Assembly (NCBI GenBank): GCA_934555855.1
Contig: CAKTFL010000158.1
Span: forward strand, 1 to 5,746
Origin: an uncultured Sphingomonas sp.
Lineage (GTDB): Bacteria > Pseudomonadota > Alphaproteobacteria > Sphingomonadales > Sphingomonadaceae
DNA: 5,746 bases
Reading direction: 5' to 3'
Shown here: in pieces, positions 1 to 5,746 of the stretch
Layout: each line of letters begins with the position of its first letter
Position numbering within the stretch: position 1 is the stretch's first letter
Position numbers and translations under genes: made by a program
Notes under the pieces: model-generated
Databases searched by the model: none
Told to the model about the DNA's origin: nothing
Seen by the model: only the letters and a program-made list of their open reading frames with translations

Positions 1-123
1 AATGATCGCGATCCGCATTGCCGGCATGCTGCCCCGCAACACGGGGCGACGCAAGGTTCGGCCGATGCCGTGCGGCGCAGGCCGGGCGCCGTTCTCCTCG
101 TGCGAAGCAAGTATGACGATCGT

Positions 124-155
124 TTGACAAGCTACAGGATGATGTACAGTATACG
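124..155 (+). promoter_or_regulatory. Candidate sigma70-type promoter of the TonB-dependent receptor gene
   Basis: A perfect TTGACA (124-129) lies at the left edge of an AT-rich island (121-180, 23 of 60 bases G/C) inside otherwise GC-rich DNA, upstream of the receptor start at 204. The -10 element is uncertain. TACAGT at 145-150 gives a 15-base spacer, and TATACG at 150-155 gives a 20-base spacer; each matches TATAAT at only four of six positions and neither spacing is ideal. Using the second, transcription would start near 162 and leave a leader of about 40 bases before the start codon. On the opposite strand TATACT (plus positions 148-153) is a five-of-six -10 match, but I see no good -35 for it. 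The location is plausible; the exact promoter boxes are not settled. Confidence 0.45.
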
Positions 156-164
156 GTATATACA
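143..164. promoter_or_regulatory. Cluster of short palindromes, candidate operator
   Basis: Three self-complementary words sit almost end to end: TGTACA (143-148), GTATAC (149-154) and, after a single G, GTATATAC (156-163). The last two also form an inverted repeat, GTATA-5-TATAC (149-163), and the whole block is framed by TGTA (143-146) and TACA (161-164). The block lies just downstream of the TTGACA box, overlapping where the -10 and transcription start would be, which is a typical repressor position. GTATAC cores occur in operators of some GntR-family sugar-acid regulators, but no regulator gene is in the window, so assigning a regulator is a guess. AT-rich promoter DNA makes chance palindromes more likely. 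Confidence 0.35.
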
Positions 165-191
165 AAATTAAAGCTGCACCAGGCGTGTTTC

Positions 192-198
192 AAGGGGG
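192..198 (+). promoter_or_regulatory. Ribosome binding site of the receptor gene
   Basis: AAGGGGG is a strong purine-rich Shine-Dalgarno sequence ending five bases before the ATG at 204. Together with the signal peptide that begins immediately after this ATG, it fixes the receptor start. Confidence 0.75.
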
Positions 199-203
199 AC
201 GGA

Positions 204-2984
204 ATGAAGAAGAAGCTGGGGTTGTTCGTTACCACTGCGCTTGCCTCCGCTGGCTTGGCGGTTTCCGCCACCACCGCCATGGCGCAGGAGGCCGCGGTCG
301 ATCGGCAAGGCGCCGCGGCCGATCAGGCCAGCGGCACGCCGCGCACCGTCATCGTCGATCCGACCGGCACGCCAGGGGGCAGCCGCAACGACGTGCTCGT
401 CGTCGGCGTGCGCGGCAGCGTCGCCACCGCCGCCGCCAAGAAGCGCAACGCCAAGCAGATCGTCGACTCGGTTGTGTCCGAAGACGCCGGCAAGCTGCCC
501 GACAACAACGTGGTCGAGGCGCTGTCGCGCGTCACCGGCGTGCAGATCACCCGCGAGCGCGGGCAGGGTCAGGACGTCGCGATCCGCGGTCTGGCCGGGG
601 TGCAGACGACGATCAACGGCAATAACACCAATCTGGGCCAGGATCGGTCGATCAACCTTTCCGACGTCCCCGCCGAACTGATCAAGTCCGTCGATGTCTA
701 CAAGACCCGTACCGCCGATCAGGTCGAGGGCAGCATCGCGGGAACGGTGAACGTCGAACTCCGTCGGCCGCTGGACCTCGCCAAGGGACTGACCGTGGCG
801 GGCAGCATTCGCGGTTCCTATGACGATGTGGCCAAGAAGGTCAGCCCTTATGGAAGCCTGCTGGTCGCGGACCGCTTCCAGACCGGCATCGGTGAGATCG
901 GCATCCTGCTGAACGGATCGCTGACCCGAACCAATTACCTGGAAACCTATATCGACAGCGAGTCGCCCGATCTGGTCTGCTGCTCGGGCGACCTCAATAC
1001 CTCCTGGGGACGATTGCCGGCGAGCCAACGCGGCATCGTCGTTCCCTACCGCGCCCAATATGGACTGGAGGAAGGGCGGGTGGACCGCCCGTCGCTCAAC
1101 GCGGTGCTGCAGTGGAAGCCGCGCGACAACCTCTTTTTCGTGCTGGAAGGCGGCTATATCGGCTCCAGCGAGCAGCGGCAGGTCGATCGACTTTACGCGC
1201 TGATGCGCGAACCCGCTGCCACGCTGAGCAACATCAGGCTGGGTCCCGACGGCAAGATCATCAGCGGCATCACGGTCAACCAGGCGGCGAATATCCCGGT
1301 CGGGATCGACTCGCTGTATAGCGAGATAGACAGCAAGCTTTACACCACCAACTTCGAGACTCACTGGAGCAGTGAGCGAGCACAGGTGAATGCCAGCGTC
1401 CAGTATAACTGGAGCAACGTGTCGGATTACAATGTCGAGCATCTGACCCGGCCGTTTGGACTGACCTCCGCGACGATCGATTTCCAATCCGACCTTTATC
1501 CGGGCGGTGTTCCGTCGATCACCCTCAACGGTGTCGACCTCGGCAATATCGCCAACTATGGCGTGGACAGATTCCAGGATCGTCAAGGGCGGTCGACGAA
1601 CAAGGAATTCGTGTCGCAGGCCGACATCACGCTCAAGCTTAGTGACGCCAGCTTCCTTCGTTCGCTTCAGGTCGGAACTCGGTTCAATCGCCGGACGCCG
1701 CGCAGATATTATGGGTATCGCGACGGCTTTCCGCGCGTGAATGGAGCGCTGGCGCCGCTGACCGGCTTCCCCGGCGCCGAAGCGGCCACGCTGACCGGGC
1801 CGCCGATCAACGGCTCGCTGCAATGGTATCGCATTCCAGGCGCGGTCGTGCTCGACCGGGTCGCCGACGTCCTCAGCTATATCCAGCGCACCGATCCTGC
1901 GCGGGCGGCGGCGTTCTCGACCGAGTTCCCGTCGAGCGATCAGGGCCAGACCTTCAGTTCGAAGGAGAACACATTCGCGGTTTATGGCCAAGTCAATTAT
2001 GAGCTGGACGTGGGCTTCCCGATCGACGGTGTGGCGGGCGTCCGTTACGTCAATACCTGGGGCCGATCGACCAGCTTCGGCTATCGCGTCGTCAATGGCA
2101 GCGTCGTGACCCAGCCGTCATCGGGTCGTGGCAATTTCGTCGATGTCCTGCCCAGCGTCACGGCGACCTTGCACTTCACGCCGAAGGCGCAGCTTCGCTT
2201 ATCCTATACGACTAATGTGCAGCGCGCGAGCTTCTACGATCTCCGCACCTTCTACTTCGTTGACCCGACACAGGCGATTCCGACCGTCGATGCAGGGAAT
2301 CCCAATCTGAAGGCGCAGAGGGAGCACGCGTTCGACGCCAGCGCCGAATATTACTTCGGGCGAGGCGGGCAGATATCGCTGGGCGCCTATTACAAGAAGG
2401 CCAGCAACTTCTTCTATTATGATCGGTTCACAGCGCCCGATCTTGCGGAATATGGTTTGCCCGGCCGATCCGGCTTCATCGCCCAGCAGCGGAATGCCGG
2501 TGACGGGACGTTTGCGGGGCTGGAGGGGACGGCCCAGAGCTTCTTCGACTTCCTGCCCGGCATATGGCGGAACTTCGGCGTCAGCCTGAACGGCAGCTAT
2601 ATCATAAAGGCGCGGGTCGAATATCCCTATCCCGAGGACTTCCCCGGTGCGTTCGACTCGCTCAACACATCCAAGTGGACGACGAACGCGGCGCTATTTT
2701 ACGACACGCCTAAGTTCAGCACGCGCATCGCGTTCAACTATCGATCGCCGTACCGGACGGCTCTCTGGCCTCCCCAGCCGGAATATTCCTGGTACCAGGA
2801 CAATACCTACCGGCTCGATGCGGCAGTCAACTACACGCCTGTCAAGTTCCTGACTCTTTCACTGGAAGGCGCCAATCTGACGGGTAACGACGCCTACAGC
2901 TATTTCGGCCAGCAGAACCTGCTGCCGCGCGGCGTCCGTATCCAGTCGCGCACTATTCAGGCGAGCGCCCGCTTCCGGTTCTGA
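204..2984 (+). CDS. TonB-dependent outer-membrane receptor (Caulobacter/Xanthomonas type)
   Basis: Outer-membrane active transporter, powered by TonB-ExbB-ExbD, for a large nutrient; this receptor subclass (TIGR01782-like) is commonly linked to carbohydrate uptake. Visible order in the 926 aa: signal peptide at residues 1-27 (KKK start, hydrophobic stretch, cleavage expected after AMA before QEAA); a linker of about 35 residues, too short for an STN signalling domain; a TonB box DVLVVGVRGS at 63-72; the plug at about 79-190, with LPDNNVVEALSRVTGVQI (98-115), DVAIRGL (124-130) and GSIAGTVNVELRRP (176-189); then an aromatic-rich beta-barrel ending in ARFRF, with the terminal Phe expected for barrel assembly. 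The length is normal and the frame is intact. Missing STN argues against sigma/anti-sigma surface signalling. The only two cysteines are adjacent, C259-C260, in a likely loop after an early barrel strand. The promoter and palindrome block lie upstream and a hairpin terminator follows. The substrate cannot be read from the sequence; the convergent neighbour hints at a glycan. Confidence 0.95.
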   Translation: MKKKLGLFVTTALASAGLAVSATTAMAQEAAVDRQGAAADQASGTPRTVIVDPTGTPGGSRNDVLVVGVRGSVATAAAKKRNAKQIVDSVVSEDAGKLPDNNVVEALSRVTGVQITRERGQGQDVAIRGLAGVQTTINGNNTNLGQDRSINLSDVPAELIKSVDVYKTRTADQVEGSIAGTVNVELRRPLDLAKGLTVAGSIRGSYDDVAKKVSPYGSLLVADRFQTGIGEIGILLNGSLTRTNYLETYIDSESPDLVCCSGDLNTSWGRLPASQRGIVVPYRAQYGLEEGRVDRPSLNAVLQWKPRDNLFFVLEGGYIGSSEQRQVDRLYALMREPAATLSNIRLGPDGKIISGITVNQAANIPVGIDSLYSEIDSKLYTTNFETHWSSERAQVNASVQYNWSNVSDYNVEHLTRPFGLTSATIDFQSDLYPGGVPSITLNGVDLGNIANYGVDRFQDRQGRSTNKEFVSQADITLKLSDASFLRSLQVGTRFNRRTPRRYYGYRDGFPRVNGALAPLTGFPGAEAATLTGPPINGSLQWYRIPGAVVLDRVADVLSYIQRTDPARAAAFSTEFPSSDQGQTFSSKENTFAVYGQVNYELDVGFPIDGVAGVRYVNTWGRSTSFGYRVVNGSVVTQPSSGRGNFVDVLPSVTATLHFTPKAQLRLSYTTNVQRASFYDLRTFYFVDPTQAIPTVDAGNPNLKAQREHAFDASAEYYFGRGGQISLGAYYKKASNFFYYDRFTAPDLAEYGLPGRSGFIAQQRNAGDGTFAGLEGTAQSFFDFLPGIWRNFGVSLNGSYIIKARVEYPYPEDFPGAFDSLNTSKWTTNAALFYDTPKFSTRIAFNYRSPYRTALWPPQPEYSWYQDNTYRLDAAVNYTPVKFLTLSLEGANLTGNDAYSYFGQQNLLPRGVRIQSRTIQASARFRF

Positions 2985-3002
2985 CCCGAGGCAGTCGCAA
3001 AG

Positions 3003-3040
3003 AAGAAGGGCTGCGGCGTTTCGGCGCCACGGCCCTTTTT
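3003..3040. terminator. Hairpin terminator between convergent genes, probably bidirectional
   Basis: Nineteen bases after the receptor stop, GGGCTG (3008-3013) pairs with CGGCCC (3030-3035), including one G-U pair; after a C/A mismatch GGCG (3015-3018) pairs with CGCC (3025-3028), closing a TTTCGG loop. The T run 3036-3040 directly follows the stem on the plus strand, and its complement, the A/G-rich 3001-3007, extends the stem. Read on the minus strand the stem is followed by CTTCTTCTTT, so it can also end the leftward gene, whose stop codon lies 57 bases away. This is a standard intrinsic-terminator layout; I rate it good for the plus strand and likely for the minus strand. Confidence 0.8.
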
Positions 3041-3053
3041 CGTGTGCGGAGAA

Positions 3054-3076
3054 GGGGGCCATCTCGTCGGCGCCCC
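3054..3076 (-). terminator. Weak second hairpin near the stop of the leftward gene
   Basis: GGGG (3054-3057) pairs with CCCC (3073-3076), and after one bulged base GCC (3058-3060) pairs with GGC (3069-3071) around an 8-base loop. It sits 20 bases beyond the stop codon of the minus-strand gene, and on that strand it is followed by TTCTC only, a poor T tract. It may help end or protect that transcript before the stronger hairpin further left, or be chance pairing in GC-rich DNA. Confidence 0.3.
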
Positions 3077-3096
3077 TCCCTGTCTGCCCGGCAACG

Positions 3097-5746
3097 TTAC
3101 CGGGTCAGGGTCAGCGTCGTCGGTGCGGCGCCGAGTGTGATCGTGTAGCCGCCCCGCTCCATCCGCCCCGCGGACGGCACGTAGCGCCCACCCCCGGCGG
3201 TGGCGGTCTCCACGAACAGCCGGGCTCCCGGGCTCGCGGCGCTTGCCGGGTCGAGCGTCAGCGTGATCCGGCCGCTTGCCGGCGCGTAACGGGCGCTCGC
3301 GATCTTGCCCGCCTCCAGGGTGATCCACGCACCCGCTGGCGCGACGAACAGCCGCGACCGCGCGCCGTCCTTCGGCTCGATGCGGATCTCGCCCTTCGCC
3401 TCACGGACGTTGCCGCCGAACCCGACCCAGCCGAAGGTCGGGTCCTTCACCAGATAGGTGCTCGCGGCATAGGCATGGCCGAACAGGCCCATGCCGTAAT
3501 CACCGCTGTACGGGTCCCACTTCATCATGTCGGGCCAGGCGTGGAACGCCGCCGAGGAGAAGCCGGTCTGGTCGATGTTGGTGATGCCGCCCATCATGCC
3601 GCCATATCCGACCCGCAGCAGGTGCAGATCGGCCGGGTTCTGGCGAAAGGCGTCGAGCAGCGGCACCGCGTTCAGGGCCGAGCCGTAATGATGGATCTGC
3701 CGCTCCACCCGCGGATATTTGCCGCCGTACAGGAAGTCCCAATAGCGGCGTGCGTTGCCGTTATAGCCCCAATTGGGGATCGTCGGATCATAGCCGAGGA
3801 TCACTTCGCGCGTGACGTCCGCCTGCGGCTGATAGCCGAAATAGCGCATCCAGGCATAGACTTCGGGCTGGCCGGTCGAGTCCCACGGCATCTCCGACCC
3901 GAAGGGATATTCCAGCGTTTTCCAATGGTCGGCCCGGCCCTTCATCAGCCGCTCCATATTGCCGGCCTCGGCGGTCATGCCCTCGCGCTTCAGGTCCTTG
4001 AGGATGTCGACGAAGACGTCGCCCTCCATCAGGCCGAACTGCGCGTAATAGGGGGCGTCGCGCATCATCGCGACTGTGGTCTGGTAGGCGTGGTCGAGAT
4101 ACCAGCGCCAGTCGTGCCGCTTCACCAGGCCGGGGTGGTTGCGCGCGGTGCGGTACAGGACCCAATGGCCGATCGCGACATGGGGATAGTTGTAGGCGCG
4201 GCCCAGATCCGCCGCGTCCTTCGGCTTCCACGCCGTCCATGATTTCCAGTCGCTGGCCGGAAAGCGGGCGTAGAGATCGGCGAACCTGTTCGCGTCGTAG
4301 TAGAACAGGCTTTTCCTGACCGCGCCCGCCTGGGCGCCGCTGGCGACCTGAAGCCTGCCGACCACGGTTTCGTCCACCAGCCGCTCGATGCGCGCGACCT
4401 CTGCGGGATCGGGATTGTCGAGCTGCTTCATGGTAGCGGCGACCCAGCTGCCGCCGCCGCCCTCGTCGCTCATGCCGGCGATCCACACGCGCGGCTCGAC
4501 GTCGACGATGCGCTTCGCCTCGTTGTCATAGGTCAGGATCGCGGGTGAGCGGCCGAACGGATCGCCCTTGCCCTCATACCATTGCCGCGTGGTCGAGAAG
4601 CGGCCGAGGTCCGCCATGGTCTGATCGAGCGGCTTGGTGATGAAATAGCTGACCGTCTGCTTCTCGCCATCGGCGTAGGTCAGCGTCAGCCGCGCCTGTC
4701 CCCAGCCATGGCTGCGGATGGCGAGCCTGGTCCAGCCCTTCGCCATGCCCGTCCGCGTCGCGTCGATGGCGCCCGCGGGATAGCTGTCGATCGCGCGGAT
4801 CGGCTTGTCCGCGCGGACGAACAGCGCGGCTTCCTGATCGGTGGGCACGACATAACCGGGCAGGCCGACCACCACGGGTCGGTGCTGAGCCGTCAATGTC
4901 GCGTCGATCGCGCGGATGGTCGGCGCCTGGGTCATGCGGATGCCGACCTCGATCGTCTCGCCCGGTTTCAGCACGCGGCTGGTCGGCGTGTTCCATTGCT
5001 CGCCGGCATTCTTCCACTCGCGATCGGCATAGCCGAGCGAGTGGACGGTCCAGTCGTAAAAGCCCTCCGACGACTGGCCGCGCGGACTGCGATCGGTGAA
5101 GATCGAGCCGTTCCTGTCCTCACGCGGGTTCTTGAGCGGCGCATAGGCTTCGAGCGGCGTACCCTTTTCGGGCAGCACCAGCAGGGCCGGCCCCTTGCCG
5201 TTGAGGCGCGTCACCTGAAGATAACCGGCATCGCGGCCGATATAGGGATCGACGAAGCTCGCCTGGGCATGAGCCTCCTCCAGGCTGCGGTCGGTGATGA
5301 TGTTGTCGAAAACCATCGGCAGGCCCAACGCGCCGATCTCCAGCGGTGCGCCGGAGCGGTTGGCGATCCGAAAGCGCAGCGCCACCAGCCCGCCCTCGTC
5401 CACCCAGCGCCGCTCCAAGGCAAAGGGCGCGCCGTCGCCCATGCTGGCCGTGATATCCGCCGCCGCGAGTACCTTGCCGCGAGCAGGCAGGGGCCGGATC
5501 GGCTTGCGGACATGGGCCGAGGCGAAGTCCCGCCATGTGCCGCCGGGCGTGCGGACGCGCAGGTTGATGTCGCCGAGATGGTTGTAACCGTCGCCCGCGC
5601 GCTCCGGCTCGCGTCCCGTGGGGACGAAGCTGAACGCCGGCTCGGTCGCGGGGGACAGGCGGGCCAGCGTCTGGGTGTCGCGGCGGAGGGACAGCAGAAT
5701 GCGGCCGACCACATGATCCGTGGTCGCGACCGGCGGGTAGCTGGGC
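3097..5746 (-). CDS. DUF5695-like exported protein, candidate carbohydrate-active enzyme (5' end outside window)
   Basis: Function unproven. The gene ends at TAA (3097-3099) and its frame stays open to the right edge: eleven more codons (PSYPPVATTDH) precede the in-frame GTG at 5712, so the true start and any signal peptide lie outside. Numbering from that GTG as residue 1, 871 residues follow. I recognise the pattern of DUF5695 proteins, recalled as roughly 850-910 aa; the name is from memory. Apparent order: N-terminal beta-sandwich region (about 20-360) beginning near NHLGDINLR (44-52); helical core (about 370-750), rich in Trp/Tyr and resembling (alpha/alpha)-barrel glycosidases; C-terminal beta domain (about 760-871). 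Likely functional motifs: WIAGMSDEGGGGSW (410-423), WDSTGQPEVYAW (610-621), NWGYNGNARRYWD (647-659), HHYGSALN (674-681), GGITNIDQTG (708-717), KWDPYSGDYG (731-740). It has no cysteine and about 25 tryptophans, fitting an exported glycan-handling protein. It converges on the receptor gene. The coding region is certain; the family is likely; enzymatic activity is inferred. Confidence 0.85.
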   Translation of the reverse strand, partial: PSYPPVATTDHVVGRILLSLRRDTQTLARLSPATEPAFSFVPTGREPERAGDGYNHLGDINLRVRTPGGTWRDFASAHVRKPIRPLPARGKVLAAADITASMGDGAPFALERRWVDEGGLVALRFRIANRSGAPLEIGALGLPMVFDNIITDRSLEEAHAQASFVDPYIGRDAGYLQVTRLNGKGPALLVLPEKGTPLEAYAPLKNPREDRNGSIFTDRSPRGQSSEGFYDWTVHSLGYADREWKNAGEQWNTPTSRVLKPGETIEVGIRMTQAPTIRAIDATLTAQHRPVVVGLPGYVVPTDQEAALFVRADKPIRAIDSYPAGAIDATRTGMAKGWTRLAIRSHGWGQARLTLTYADGEKQTVSYFITKPLDQTMADLGRFSTTRQWYEGKGDPFGRSPAILTYDNEAKRIVDVEPRVWIAGMSDEGGGGSWVAATMKQLDNPDPAEVARIERLVDETVVGRLQVASGAQAGAVRKSLFYYDANRFADLYARFPASDWKSWTAWKPKDAADLGRAYNYPHVAIGHWVLYRTARNHPGLVKRHDWRWYLDHAYQTTVAMMRDAPYYAQFGLMEGDVFVDILKDLKREGMTAEAGNMERLMKGRADHWKTLEYPFGSEMPWDSTGQPEVYAWMRYFGYQPQADVTREVILGYDPTIPNWGYNGNARRYWDFLYGGKYPRVERQIHHYGSALNAVPLLDAFRQNPADLHLLRVGYGGMMGGITNIDQTGFSSAAFHAWPDMMKWDPYSGDYGMGLFGHAYAASTYLVKDPTFGWVGFGGNVREAKGEIRIEPKDGARSRLFVAPAGAWITLEAGKIASARYAPASGRITLTLDPASAASPGARLFVETATAGGGRYVPSAGRMERGGYTITLGAAPTTLTLTR

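Noticed and set aside
31..47. Perfect 6-bp hairpin GCCCCG-CAACA-CGGGGC
   Set aside because: Neither side carries a T-rich tail and no gene is known to end here, so a terminator call is not supported; short GC stems are common in such DNA.
2..127. A short plus-strand frame of about 41 codons starting with ATG at position 2
   Set aside because: No Shine-Dalgarno is visible and the composition is unremarkable; it ends inside the candidate -35 box. A chance frame is the simplest reading.
185..681. Two 146-codon frames overlapping the start of the receptor gene
   Set aside because: Both are extremely Arg/Pro/Ala rich and out of frame with the signal peptide, TonB box and plug motifs that identify the true frame.
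168..1991. A 607-codon open frame on the minus strand, antisense to the receptor gene
   Set aside because: It lies wholly opposite a clear receptor coding region. Its protein is rich in Asp/Arg/Val/Gly with no recognisable domain, as expected from mirrored codons of a GC-rich gene, and its end extends into the receptor promoter.
2957..3328. A 123-codon minus-strand frame crossing the gap between the genes
   Set aside because: It overlaps the end of both real genes and the terminator hairpin and has no recognisable motif.
3475..4242. A 255-codon open frame on the plus strand, antisense to the DUF5695-like gene
   Set aside because: It has no recognisable domain, a His/Val/Arg-rich composition typical of GC-rich shadow frames, and covers the best-conserved-looking motifs of the real gene on the other strand.
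5211..5714. Minus-strand frame starting ATG at 5714 (MWSAAF...)
   Set aside because: It is shifted from the long real frame and gives an Arg/Ser/Ala/Pro-rich protein without motifs; the real frame passes through this region without a break.

Overview
The window is high-GC DNA (roughly 60-65% by eye) holding two large, convergent genes and little else. The rightward gene encodes a TonB-dependent outer-membrane receptor of the Caulobacter/Xanthomonas type. This and the codon habits (Ala/Arg/Gly rich, G/C-ending codons, many TAT and ATC codons) point to an alphaproteobacterium, most likely a sphingomonad. That placement is inferred from style, not from a marker gene.

Layout. Positions 1-203 are a non-coding leader. 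Its first ~120 bases are GC-rich; it then drops to about 38% G+C over 121-180, where a perfect TTGACA box is followed by a run of short palindromes (143-164) that looks like a promoter/operator. A strong Shine-Dalgarno sequence precedes the receptor gene (204-2984, complete, 926 aa, signal peptide plus TonB box plus plug plus 22-strand-type barrel). The 112-base gap to the next gene holds a hairpin with T-rich flanks on both sides (a probable shared bidirectional terminator) and a second, weaker hairpin. On the minus strand, 3097-5746 is one long gene cut by the right edge of the window. At least 882 codons are visible, with no cysteine and about 25 tryptophans. It resembles the uncharacterised DUF5695 family, whose architecture suggests a carbohydrate-active enzyme: beta-sandwich, then helical (alpha/alpha)-barrel-like core, then C-terminal beta domain.

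How they may work together (inference): the receptor would carry a glycan fragment or similar large nutrient across the outer membrane, and the exported DUF5695-like protein would act on the same or a related molecule in the periplasm or outside the cell. The genes converge and therefore do not share an operon, so the link rests on adjacency only. No RNA gene, CRISPR array, insertion sequence or phage feature was seen. The most interesting element is the large protein with no known function and clear candidate active-site motifs.
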